From an uncultured Oscillospiraceae bacterium (GTDB taxonomy: Bacteria; Bacillota; Clostridia; Oscillospirales; Oscillospiraceae): a stretch of DNA of 64,000 nt. Below, one piece after another: positions 51,642 through 59,794 of the stretch. Every line of letters starts with the position of its first letter. The first letter of the stretch is position 1. The notes under the pieces are model-generated. The model did no database searches. It saw only the letters and a program-made list of their open reading frames with translations, and was not told the DNA's origin. The DNA is taken from assembly GCA_944386845.1 (NCBI GenBank), contig CALXCP010000004.1, forward strand, positions 1 to 64,000. Reading direction: 5' to 3'. Both the position numbers and the translations under genes were made by a program.

Positions 51642-52067
51642 CTATACCGGCCCCGGCTTGTCAAGGAAAACCAGTCCGGTCTCCTCCAGGGCGATGAGGA
51701 ACCGCCCCCGGAAGCCCGCCGTGCGCAGCCGGACGGCACACCGGGCCGCCCCCCGCAGATCCACCGGGGCGTCCAGGGCGGCGGCGCCATACCAGGCGGC
51801 CAGCAGGCCGCCCTCCCCGTCCCGCGCCTCCACGTCCAGGCTTCCCTCCTCCGCCTCCACCCGGACCCGGAGCCGGTCGCCCTCCCGGGGGACGAAGCGC
51901 CGGGACGCCATCCCGGAGAAGGACCGGTACCGGCCCTCCCACCGGCGGGGGCCGCCCCAGTCTCCGCCGATGCGGAACCCCGCGTGGGTGTTCAGCAGAC
52001 CCAGGCGGTAGAGCACCAGGAGCAGCGCCGCCGTCCCGACCATGCCCGCCAGCCATTCCCAGCCCAT
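51642..52067 (-). CDS. Hypothetical protein with N-terminal membrane segment
   Basis: 141 residues from ATG 52067. An N-terminal membrane helix (LAGMVGTAALLLVLYRLGLL) precedes a soluble part rich in arginine and glycine, predicted as beta (LRVRVEAEEGSLDVEARDGEGGLLAAWYG). No family recognised. It lies just upstream of tRNA-Thr on the same strand and may be read into it. 52068-52466 upstream is AT-rich, with DnaA-box-like sites and no gene. Confidence 0.6.
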   Translation of the reverse strand: MGWEWLAGMVGTAALLLVLYRLGLLNTHAGFRIGGDWGGPRRWEGRYRSFSGMASRRFVPREGDRLRVRVEAEEGSLDVEARDGEGGLLAAWYGAAALDAPVDLRGAARCAVRLRTAGFRGRFLIALEETGLVFLDKPGPV

Positions 52068-52258
52068 CTCCGTCCCCCCTATACTCTGCGTATACCTCTC
52101 CTCCGGTTCGCCGGGGCTTCCGTCATTTTGACCGGAGCGGGCTCCTCGGTTTTGCCCCTCTTCTCCCCCCGTTCCGGGGCGTTTTTTCGACCTTTTTCTT
52201 TGCGTGTTTTTCTCCTTTTATTTACATAATTGTACGCCGGTAGTTTTTTTACAAGATG

Positions 52259-52378
52259 TTATCCACATTGTCCACAGGGTTTTCCACACCTACGTATCCC
52301 TTGCGGCGCAGCGGGTTCCTCTTGTTTATCCATCTTTTGTCAGAACTGGTATCCACAATTTCAACAGGTTGTTCCACA
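52259..52378. promoter_or_regulatory. Cluster of DnaA-box-like sites in an AT-rich stretch
   Basis: TTATCCACA (52259-52267, perfect consensus), TTGTCCACA (52268-52276), TTTTCCACA (52280-52288) and GTATCCACA (52349-52357), each within one base of consensus. A weaker TGTTCCACA is at 52370-52378. All five are in the same orientation. An AT-rich tract (52190-52255) precedes them. It has the look of an oriC or of another DnaA-bound locus, but dnaA, dnaN and rpmH are not in the window. Confidence 0.6.
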
Positions 52379-52466
52379 GCGTTTTGTTTACATAACGCAT
52401 TTTCCGTTCCTCCGGGACACCCCACGGATTTTTCTCCGAAACTTTGCGCCGATTTTACTTGACAGC

Positions 52467-52573
52467 CTACCCCAGCGAGATGTCCCGGGTGGCATACCCG
52501 TTCAGGTCCGGCCCGGCCACATGGCCGGCCAGATATTCATAATACCCCTGGCAGCCGATCATGGCGGCGTTGT
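52467..52573 (-). pseudogene. Duplicate of the tsaD 3' end
   Basis: 52465-52573 matches 52726-52834 (the end of tsaD) with four mismatches over 109 bp. It encodes the last 35 residues of TsaD (AAMIGCQGYYEYLAGHV...) and the same stop TAG. It is cut off from the gene by 52574-52725. Confidence 0.9.
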
Positions 52574-52725
52574 GTTCCCCATGGCGCCAAGGCTCCATGG
52601 GGGCCCCTCTGATTTGAAATGCTCGGGCGAAATGAATTCGCCCTGCGCAGATCCCCGCCGCTTGCGGCGGGGATCTCACGGCGCACTCGCGCCGCCCCGC
52701 CTTGCGGGGCCCCGGCGACAACGCC
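52574..52725. repeat. Palindrome-rich spacer between the two tsaD 3' ends
   Basis: Within about 150 bp lie four stems: GGGCGAAATGAATTCGCCC, GATCCCCGCCGC/GCGGCGGGGATC, GGCGCACTCGCGCC and CCCCGCCTTGCGGGG. It ends in GGCGACAACGCCGCC (52714-52728), the exact inverse of 52824-52838 inside tsaD. It appears to be a small palindromic insert that came with a duplication of the flanking tsaD end. Confidence 0.7.
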
Positions 52726-52727
52726 GC

Positions 52728-53738
52728 CTATCCCAGCGAGATGTCCCGGGTGGCGTACCCGTTCAGGTCCGGCCTGGCCACATGGCCGGCCAGATATTCA
52801 TAATATCCCTGGCAGCCGATCATGGCGGCGTTGTCGCCGCAGAGCTTCAGCTCGGGGAGATAGAGCCTGTCCCCGCTCCGGGCGCAGGCGGCGGTGAGGT
52901 CGGCCCGGATGCGGCTGTTGGCGGCCACGCCGCCGGCCACCGCCACCCGGCCATAGCCCTTCTCCCGGGCGGCCTCCATGGCCCGGGGGACCAGAGAGTC
53001 GCTCACCGCCTGGCCAAAGCTGGCGGCGAAGGAGGGCAGGTCCAGCTCCTCCCCCTTCTGGGCGGCGTTGTGGATCAGGTTCAGGGCCGCCGTCTTGAGG
53101 CCGGAGAAGGACAGGTCCAGGGGCGCGTCGGCCACGTGGGCCCGGGGCAGCTCATACCGGGTGGGGTCGCCCCCTTGGGCCAGGCGGTCCATGGGCCCGC
53201 CGCCGGGATAGCCGATGCCCAGCACCCGGGCCACCTTGTCGAAGCACTCCCCCGCCGCGTCGTCCCGGGTGGCGCCTAGGATCTCCATGTCGGTGTAGCT
53301 CTTCACGTCCACGATGGCGCTGGTCCCCCCGGAGACGCACAGGCAGACGAAGGGGGGCTCCAGGTCGGGGTGGGTGATGTAGTTGGCGGCGATGTGCCCC
53401 CGGACGTGGTGGACGGGGATCAGGGGCACCCCCAGGGCGCAGGCCGCCGCCTTGGCGAAGTTCACCCCCACCAGCACTGCCCCGATGAGGCCGGGGGCGT
53501 AGGTGACGGCGACGGCGTCCAGGTCCTCCCGGCGCAGCCCGGCGTCGGCCAGGGCCCGCTCGGTCAGGGGGACGATGGCCTCCACGTGCTTCCGGGAGGC
53601 GATCTCGGGGACCACCCCGCCGTAGAGGGTGTGCATCTCGATCTGGGAGGCGACGCAGCTGGACAGCACCGTCCGGCCGTCTTCCACCACCGCCGCCGCC
53701 GTCTCGTCGCAGGAGGACTCGATGGCTAAGATCCGCAT
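52728..53738 (-). CDS. tsaD: tRNA threonylcarbamoyladenosine synthesis protein TsaD
   Basis: 336 residues from ATG 53738, full length. ASKHA fold start MRILAIESSCDETAAAVVEDG, metal motif VHHVRGHIAAN (HxxxH), CVSGGTSAIVDV and VAVAGGVAANSRIR. It transfers threonylcarbamoyl to A37 of ANN-reading tRNAs with TsaB and TsaE, which are not in this window. The gene has a second, partial copy of its 3' end beyond the stop. rimI and an acetyltransferase lie upstream. Confidence 0.97.
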   Translation of the reverse strand: MRILAIESSCDETAAAVVEDGRTVLSSCVASQIEMHTLYGGVVPEIASRKHVEAIVPLTERALADAGLRREDLDAVAVTYAPGLIGAVLVGVNFAKAAACALGVPLIPVHHVRGHIAANYITHPDLEPPFVCLCVSGGTSAIVDVKSYTDMEILGATRDDAAGECFDKVARVLGIGYPGGGPMDRLAQGGDPTRYELPRAHVADAPLDLSFSGLKTAALNLIHNAAQKGEELDLPSFAASFGQAVSDSLVPRAMEAAREKGYGRVAVAGGVAANSRIRADLTAACARSGDRLYLPELKLCGDNAAMIGCQGYYEYLAGHVARPDLNGYATRDISLG

Positions 53739-53754
53739 GTCACGCTCTCCTCCC

Positions 53755-54348
53755 TCACTGCTGCCAGTCCACCCGCTCCCCCGGGCCCCGGGCGGGGTCG
53801 TAGGGGATGCGGACGTAGCGCTCGTACTTGTCGGGGGCGAAGGTGTTGCGGTAGATGAACCGGTGCTCCGCCATGAGGGCATCGTCGTCCACCTGCCCCC
53901 GGGCCAGGTAGAGGGTCTTGTAGTGGACCCCGAACATGGCGGTGTCGTACCCCGCCGTGCACAGGCCGTTCCGGGCGTAGAAGCCCAGCCGGCGGCGGGC
54001 CATCTCCGGGTCGGGGGCGTCGTCGGGGTCCTCGCTCTCCCCGAAGATGACGGCGTCCGCCTCCGCCCGGGCCAGCTCCCGCAGGATGGCGGCCCCCAGG
54101 CCGCCGTTCCGGGCGCGGGGGGAGACGCACAGGTAGTCCAGCAGCCCCCACCCCGGGTGGCCCAGCCACAGGAAGGCCTCCCCCAAAATCTCCTCCCCGT
54201 CGAACAGGCAGTAGGGCCGGTACCAGCCCTCCGCCCACATCCGCTCCATGTTCTCCAGCGGCTTGAGCTCGGCGGCGGGGAAGGAGGGCCTCAGGTCCCG
54301 CTCATAGGTCAGTTTCAGCTGTTCCGGTGTGGCGATCTTCAGTTCCAT
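53755..54348 (-). CDS. GNAT family N-acetyltransferase
   Basis: 197 residues from ATG 54348 with AAGGGAG 7 bp upstream; an in-frame TTG two codons earlier is less likely. GNAT core LLDYLCVSPRARNGGLGAAILREL (acetyl-CoA loop R-x-x-G-x-G) and C-terminal KYERYVRIPYDP. Substrate unknown. Start overlaps the rimI end by 47 bp. Confidence 0.85.
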   Translation of the reverse strand: MELKIATPEQLKLTYERDLRPSFPAAELKPLENMERMWAEGWYRPYCLFDGEEILGEAFLWLGHPGWGLLDYLCVSPRARNGGLGAAILRELARAEADAVIFGESEDPDDAPDPEMARRRLGFYARNGLCTAGYDTAMFGVHYKTLYLARGQVDDDALMAEHRFIYRNTFAPDKYERYVRIPYDPARGPGERVDWQQ

Positions 54349-54790
54349 GTGCAAACTCCCTTGTCATGAGGATGGCGTCCTCCCGGGGACGCTGATAGTA
54401 GTTTTTCCGGCGGCCCACCTGTTCAAACCCGTGCTTCAGGTAGAGCTGGATGGCGGGGCCGTTGCCCGCCCGGACCTCCAGGGTGAGGAAGGACAGGTGG
54501 GCCTGCCCGAAGCGGCAGAACACCTCCAGCAGGGCGGAGGCCACCCCCTGCCCCCGGGCGTCGGGCCGGACGGCCACGTTGTCGATGTAGCCCTCGTCCA
54601 GCACCGCGTGGAGCCCGGCATAGCCCAGCACCCTGCCCGTCTCGTCCTCGGCCACCAGAAAGCTGGCCTGGGGGTCATAGAGGGCGTCCTCCAGCAGCTT
54701 CTCGCTCCAGGGCTCAGCGAAGCAGAGCTTCTCCAGCCCGGCGATCTCCGGGATGTGGCTGCGGTCCATGGGGACGATCTTGTAGTTCAT
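54302..54790 (-). CDS. rimI: Ribosomal protein S18-alanine N-acetyltransferase RimI
   Basis: 162 residues. GNAT motifs AEPWSEKLLEDALYDPQ, YIDNVAVRPDARGQGVASALLE and LEVRAGNGPAIQLYLKHGFEQVGRRKNYY, which are the RimI signature. In Firmicutes rimI is often next to the tsa genes, as here. It acetylates the N-terminal alanine of ribosomal protein S18. Confidence 0.93.
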   Translation of the reverse strand: MNYKIVPMDRSHIPEIAGLEKLCFAEPWSEKLLEDALYDPQASFLVAEDETGRVLGYAGLHAVLDEGYIDNVAVRPDARGQGVASALLEVFCRFGQAHLSFLTLEVRAGNGPAIQLYLKHGFEQVGRRKNYYQRPREDAILMTREFAHGTEDRHTGTAETDL

Positions 54791-54854
54791 GGTATCCTCT
54801 CCTTTGCGGCCCCGGGCCGGGCTCGGGCGCGGGGCGATGCGCCGCGGCGGCGGG

Positions 54855-57530
54855 TCAGTGCGCCTCCGCCCAGCTCTTGCCCCACTTGGCGTCGGCCATC
54901 AGGGGGACGGAGAGGTCCATGACCCCCTCCATCTCCTCCCGCAGCAGCCGGGCGGCCGTCTCGGCCTCCCCCTCGGGGCACTCCACGATGAGCTCATCGT
55001 GGACCTGGAGCACCAGCCGGGCCTCCAGCCCCTCCTCCCGCAGGCGGCGGTCCACCCGGATCATGGCCAGCTTGATGATGTCGGCGGCGGTGCCCTGGAT
55101 GGGCATGTTCAGGGCCACCCGCTCCCCGAAGGAGCGCGTGTTGAAGTTGGAGCTCTTCAGCTCGGGCAGCCAGCGCCGCCGGCCCAGCAGGGTGGACACG
55201 TACCCGTCCTGCCGGGCCCGCTCCACCACCGCGTCCATGTAGGCCCGGACGCCGGCGTAGTGCTGGAAATACTTGTCCATATACTCCCTGGCCTCGGCCA
55301 CCGTCACCCCGATGTCCTGGGCCAGCGAGAAGGGCGAGATGCCGTAGACGATGCCGAAGTTCACCGCCTTGGCGGAGCGGCGCATGAGAGGGGTGACCTG
55401 CTCCGGCGGGACGCCGAAGACCTGGGCGGCGGTGGCGGTGTGGATGTCCGCCCCGGAGCGGAAGCCCTCGATCATGGCCTGGTCCCCCGCCATGTGGGCC
55501 AGCAGGCGCAGCTCGATCTGGGAGTAGTCGGCGTCCACCAGCACCCTGCCCGCCGGGGCCACGAACATCCGCCGCAGCTCGGCCCCCAGCTCGGTGCGCA
55601 CCGGGATGTTCTGCAGGTTGGGCTCGGCGGAGCTGAGCCGGCCGGTGGCGGTGACGGTGTTCTGGAAGGTGGTGTGGATGCGCCCGTCGGGGGCGATGAG
55701 GGGGGCCAGCCCGTCCACATAGGTGGACTTGAGCTTGGCCAGCTGCCGGTAGTCCAGCACCGCCTCCACGATGGGGTGGCGGCCCCGAAGCTTCTCCAGC
55801 ACCTCGGCGCTGGTGGACCAGCCCGTCTTGGTCTTCTTCACCGGGGGCAGGCCCAGCTGCTCAAAGAGGATGCGGCCCAGCTGCTGGGTGGAGTTGATGT
55901 TGAACTTCTCCCCCGCCAGGTCGTAGATGGCCTCCTCGTCGGCCCGGATGCGCCCCTCCAGCATCTCGCCGAAGGCGGTGAGGGCCTGCCGGTCCACCAG
56001 CATCCCGGCCCGCTCCATCTCCGCCAGCACGGGGCACAGGGGGAGCTCCACCTCATCAAACACCCGGTCCAGCCCCAGCTCGGCCAGCCGGGGGGCCATG
56101 GCCTCCTTCAGGGCCCCGATGAGGGCGCAGTGGGACAAGAGAGCCCCCAGCACCGCCGCCTGGTCGGCCAGGGGGGTGAAGGCGTCCTTGGCCAGGTAGG
56201 TGTCCCCGGCCTTGGGGAACTCGTGGTTGAGCCAGGTCATGCCCAGCCGCTCCAGCTCATAGCTGCCGTCGGTGGGGGCCAGGAGATAGGCGGCCAGGGC
56301 GGTGTCGAAGACAAAGCCGCCCCCCCGGATGCCCTCGTCCAGCAGCCGGGACAGCAGGGTCTTGACGTCGTGGGTGTTCTTCTTGATGTCGGGGGCCATG
56401 AGGGCCTTCAAAATATCGTTGTAGCCCTCCAGCTGGTCGGCCCGAAGGATGGCGGCGTGGCTGTCGCTCTCGCTCTCCCAGTGCTCCACCACCACCACGT
56501 CCAGAGAGGGCAGGGCCAGCACGTCCACGCTGTCCCTTGTCCGCCAGAGGGCCAGCAGCTCCTCCGCCCGGGCCCGGTCGGTCACGTCCTCGCTGGTGCA
56601 GGTTCCGGTGAACTCCGCCTCCGCCGGGGCCTCCCCCTGGGGGGCCTTCAGGCCCAGCTTGTCGATGAGCTTGTGGAACTCCAGCTTCAAAAACAGGTCG
56701 TAGAGGACGGGGACGTTGGGCTCCTTCCGCAGGTTGGCCTCGGGGGTAAAGTCGATGGGGGCGTCGGTGTGGATGGTGGCCAGGTCGAAGGACATCCGGG
56801 CCATCTCCTCCCCCTCCTGGAGCTTCTTCACCACGCTGGGCCTGGCGGGGGAGCCGTCCTCCATCTCCACGCCGGGCAGGGCCCGGTAGAGCGCCTCCAC
56901 CGACTGGTAGCGGCGCAGCAGGGACAGGGCGGTCTTCTCCCCCACCCCCTTGACGCCGGGGATGTTGTCGCTGGTGTCCCCCATGAGGGCCTTCAGGTCC
57001 ACCATGTGGACGGGGTCGAAGCCGTACTCCTCCCGGAAGGAGTCGGGGGTGACCTCCCGGGTGGTGGTCTGGCCCATGCGGGTGGTCACCAGCAGCACGT
57101 GGGTCCGGTCGGTGACCAGCTGCAGGGAGTCCTTGTCCCCCGTCACCGCCAGGCAGTCCCAGTCCGTCCCGGCGCACCGGGCGGCGATGGTGCCGATGAG
57201 GTCGTCGGCCTCCCAGCCCTCCAGCTCGTACCGGGGGATGTTCATGGCGTCCAGCACCTGCTTGAGGATGGGGATCTGGGCGGCCAGCTCCTCGGGCATG
57301 GCCCGGCGGGTGGCCTTGTAGCCCTCATAGGCCCGGTGCCGGAAGGTGGGGGCCTTCAGGTCGAAGGTGACGCACAGGGCCTGGGGCCCGTACTGGTCCA
57401 GCAGCTTGAGCAGGATGTTGAGAAAGCCGTAGACGGCGTTGGTGGGCAGGCCCTCCCGGGTGGAGAGGGCGTGGACGCCGTAAAAGGCGCGGTTGACGAT
57501 GGAATTCCCGTCCAGGACCATCAGCTTCAT
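54855..57530 (-). CDS. polA: DNA polymerase I
   Basis: 891 residues. N-terminal 5'-3' exonuclease (MVLDGNSIVNRAFYG, GDKDSLQLV, ALMGDTSDNIPGVKGVGEKTA). The middle 3'-5' exonuclease-like domain lacks the catalytic DxE: DVLALPSLDVVVVEH stands where FDTETDS would be, so proofreading is probably absent. C-terminal polymerase motifs DYSQIELRLLAH, RRSAKAVNFGIVYGIS and VHDELIVE are intact. Works in gap filling and Okazaki fragment processing. Starts 277 bp from the convergent-side TRAP group. Confidence 0.97.
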   Translation of the reverse strand: MKLMVLDGNSIVNRAFYGVHALSTREGLPTNAVYGFLNILLKLLDQYGPQALCVTFDLKAPTFRHRAYEGYKATRRAMPEELAAQIPILKQVLDAMNIPRYELEGWEADDLIGTIAARCAGTDWDCLAVTGDKDSLQLVTDRTHVLLVTTRMGQTTTREVTPDSFREEYGFDPVHMVDLKALMGDTSDNIPGVKGVGEKTALSLLRRYQSVEALYRALPGVEMEDGSPARPSVVKKLQEGEEMARMSFDLATIHTDAPIDFTPEANLRKEPNVPVLYDLFLKLEFHKLIDKLGLKAPQGEAPAEAEFTGTCTSEDVTDRARAEELLALWRTRDSVDVLALPSLDVVVVEHWESESDSHAAILRADQLEGYNDILKALMAPDIKKNTHDVKTLLSRLLDEGIRGGGFVFDTALAAYLLAPTDGSYELERLGMTWLNHEFPKAGDTYLAKDAFTPLADQAAVLGALLSHCALIGALKEAMAPRLAELGLDRVFDEVELPLCPVLAEMERAGMLVDRQALTAFGEMLEGRIRADEEAIYDLAGEKFNINSTQQLGRILFEQLGLPPVKKTKTGWSTSAEVLEKLRGRHPIVEAVLDYRQLAKLKSTYVDGLAPLIAPDGRIHTTFQNTVTATGRLSSAEPNLQNIPVRTELGAELRRMFVAPAGRVLVDADYSQIELRLLAHMAGDQAMIEGFRSGADIHTATAAQVFGVPPEQVTPLMRRSAKAVNFGIVYGISPFSLAQDIGVTVAEAREYMDKYFQHYAGVRAYMDAVVERARQDGYVSTLLGRRRWLPELKSSNFNTRSFGERVALNMPIQGTAADIIKLAMIRVDRRLREEGLEARLVLQVHDELIVECPEGEAETAARLLREEMEGVMDLSVPLMADAKWGKSWAEAH

Positions 57531-57712
57531 GGCAGAGCTCCCTTCCCCCGGCGCGGCCGGGGCATCGTGGTACAGAGGATATTATATGCGCTTTTGCCGC
57601 CGCTGGCAAGGGCGACTCGCGCCGGGCGGCGGGCCGGAAACGAAAAAAGCGCCCTGCCGGGCGGCGGGGCGCGCTCCAGGGCGGGCTCGGAGGCCGCGGC
57701 CGGGAAAAACAG

Positions 57713-57755
57713 GACCGGCAAGGCCGGATGGGGGGTCCATCCAGTCTTGCCGGTC
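57713..57755 (-). terminator. Terminator downstream of the second TRAP group
   Basis: Arms GACCGGCAAG (57713-57722) and CTTGCCGGTC (57746-57755) with an inner GGATGG/CCATCC pair. On the minus strand CTGTTTTTCC follows. It separates dctQ from polA, which are read in the same direction. Confidence 0.75.
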
Positions 57756-57807
57756 TGAGGGCGCAGGCGCCCAAATTTGCTGTGCTCAGGCTGATCTCTA
57801 GTCCAGA

Positions 57808-58338
57808 TCAGGTCCAGAACTGCTGGACTTCCTCGGCCATCTTCTCGTTGAACATGGCGATGCCGGCCTTGATGGCGTCCCGCAGCAGGACAACGGCGAA
57901 CATGAGGAAGGAAACGCCCTCGATCAGGTAGAAGGGCCAGTAGGGGATCAGCAGGTTCGCGGTGCAGGTGTGCTTCACCGTGATGGACAGGTACATCTCC
58001 TGGAACACGGCCACGGTGGCGAAGGCCATGGTGACGGTGGTCAGCAGAGAGGTGACGGTGAAGAGGAAAAAGCGCAGCTTGGTGGGCATCATGCTCAGGA
58101 ACATGGTCACGTGGATGTGGCCGTGCTGCGTCTGCACATAAGCCCAGGAGGAGAAGATCAGAGCGCTCAGCATCACCTGGGTCACCTCGACGCCGCCGGT
58201 GATGTTATACCCCACATAGCGGGCGACCACGCAGATCACGTTGAAAAACATGATGAACGCGATGACCACCATGGAGATATAGCTGATGAACTCACAGATC
58301 TTATCCGTGACTTTCGTAAATCCATGCATAGTTGACAA
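57808..58338 (-). CDS. dctQ: TRAP transporter small permease (DctQ), second locus
   Basis: 176 residues with four membrane segments (SMVVIAFIMFFNVICVVARYV, VTQVMLSALIFSSWAYVQTQ, FFLFTVTSLLTTVTMAFATV, WPFYLIEGVSFLMFAVVLL). The Q-V-M-L-S-A block and the W-x-Y-V motif are as in DctQ. Last gene of the order M-P-Q; a perfect hairpin separates it from dctP. Confidence 0.9.
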   Translation of the reverse strand: MSTMHGFTKVTDKICEFISYISMVVIAFIMFFNVICVVARYVGYNITGGVEVTQVMLSALIFSSWAYVQTQHGHIHVTMFLSMMPTKLRFFLFTVTSLLTTVTMAFATVAVFQEMYLSITVKHTCTANLLIPYWPFYLIEGVSFLMFAVVLLRDAIKAGIAMFNEKMAEEVQQFWT

Positions 58339-58382
58339 TCGTCCTCCCTGTAAAATCCCTTGTCGAAAGGAACGGGGATCTG

Positions 58383-58416
58383 CCGGCGGCGGGGCGGGGG
58401 ACCGCCCCGCCGCCGG
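58383..58416 (-). terminator. Intra-operon hairpin between dctP and dctQ, second TRAP locus
   Basis: Perfect 14-bp stem CCGGCGGCGGGGCG/CGCCCCGCCGCCGG (58383-58396 with 58403-58416), loop of six bases, no T-run. It is in the same place and of the same stem length as the hairpin at 45071 in the other TRAP operon, although the sequences differ. Confidence 0.6.
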
Positions 58417-58458
58417 ACTTGATGCTGTTCTTGCTCAGGTCCCGAGGGACCGTTCAAA

Positions 58459-59694
58459 TCACTCCAGGGTGATGCCCAGAGTGGCGGCGTTGGCCTCCAG
58501 GTCGGCGGTGGCCACGTCGGAGGTAGCCCACTGGTCGATGGTGAACTCGGTGTCGTAGATGTTGGCGTACTCAGCGGCGTACTTGTCCACGATGGCCATG
58601 CACTGATCGTAGATGGCCTGGCCGTCCAGCCCGTCATAGGAGTTCAGGAAGGCGATGTACTCGCTGTGGACCTGATTCTTGATGCTGTCGGAGGTCATGA
58701 AGTCGTACAGCTCAGCGGAGGGCTCGTAGATCTCGATGCCGACGGACTCCATCTCAGCAGAGGTGGTGAACACGCAGGTATCCCAGTACCAGCCGGCCAT
58801 GTCAGCGGCGTAGGCGCCGGAGTACAGGTCGATGGCGTTCTGGATGTGCTCGGGCATGCCGTCATACTTGGCCTGGTTCATGATGACGAAGCAGGGGGAG
58901 GTGGACACGCAGTAGTCCATGGCATAGCCGATAACGTCGTACAGGTTGAAGCAGTCGATGTTGTGGTAGTCGTTCATGCAGCCGTTGACGATGTTCTTCT
59001 CCAGGTACTCATAGGTATCGGAGGTGGACACGGTGACGGGCTCCATGCCGACGGCGGACACCCACAGGCCGGCGGTGGTGCCGGCGGTGCGGAACTGCAG
59101 GCCCTTCAGGTCGTCAGCGGTCTCCACCTTGCCGTAGGCCTTAGTGGTGGACAGGATGCCGGGGCAGTTGCCCTGCAGGGCGATGACCTTGACGGTCTCC
59201 CACTCGGCAGCGGCCTCGGGGATCTCAGCGGCCATGTCCATGAAGACCTTGGAGCCCATCTGGGCGGAGTTGATGCCGTTCAGGGGCAGCTGGATGAACT
59301 CAGCGATGGGGAACTGGCCGGAATAGAAGGCCGCAGCGCCCCAGGCCATGTCGGCATTGCCGGCCTCGACAGCGCCGAAGGCCTCGCCGCCGCCGTACAG
59401 GGAACCGCCGTTGAAGATGGTGAACTTCAGGGTGTCGGTGGAGTTGGCGGCGACATAGTCGCTCATCAGGTTGCCCAGGTCCTCCATGTACTGGGCGCCC
59501 TTGGAGACCTCAGAGTCATGGTTGGTGACGATGATCTCGTACTCCTTGCCCTCGCCGGGCAGGCCGGCGGTGTCGCCGGTCTCAGCGGGGGTGCCGCCGG
59601 TCTCAGCAGGGGTGTCGTTGTTGCCGCAGGCGGTGAGCAGAGCCAGGCACATAGCCATGGCCATGATCAGAGCCAGGATCTTGCGCAGTTTCAT
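58459..59694 (-). CDS. dctP: TRAP transporter substrate-binding protein (DctP), second locus
   Basis: 411 residues, longer than usual. Lipoprotein signal with lipobox LLTAC and a Thr/Glu/Gly linker of about 30 residues. DctP fold follows (EYEIIVTNHDSEVSKGAQYMEDLG, NGGSLYGGGEAFGAVEAGNADMAWG, DLKGLQFRTAGTTAGLWVSAVGMEPVTVSTSDTYEYL). The segment LKGLQFRT carries the arginine that normally clamps the substrate carboxylate. Should feed the permeases on either side. Confidence 0.92.
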   Translation of the reverse strand: MKLRKILALIMAMAMCLALLTACGNNDTPAETGGTPAETGDTAGLPGEGKEYEIIVTNHDSEVSKGAQYMEDLGNLMSDYVAANSTDTLKFTIFNGGSLYGGGEAFGAVEAGNADMAWGAAAFYSGQFPIAEFIQLPLNGINSAQMGSKVFMDMAAEIPEAAAEWETVKVIALQGNCPGILSTTKAYGKVETADDLKGLQFRTAGTTAGLWVSAVGMEPVTVSTSDTYEYLEKNIVNGCMNDYHNIDCFNLYDVIGYAMDYCVSTSPCFVIMNQAKYDGMPEHIQNAIDLYSGAYAADMAGWYWDTCVFTTSAEMESVGIEIYEPSAELYDFMTSDSIKNQVHSEYIAFLNSYDGLDGQAIYDQCMAIVDKYAAEYANIYDTEFTIDQWATSDVATADLEANAATLGITLE

Positions 59695-59794
59695 TCTTTT
59701 TTCCTCCTATTAGTTTATTTTTTCCCTCTTCCAGGGGTCTCACGAAGTCGCGTGCGCGGAGCGGAAGTTCCGCGCGGGGGTCATGCGGAGGCCG

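Noticed and set aside
52190..52378. Chromosomal oriC called outright
   Set aside because: dnaA, dnaN and rpmH are absent and the flanks are tsaD and a hypothetical gene; reported only as a DnaA-box cluster.
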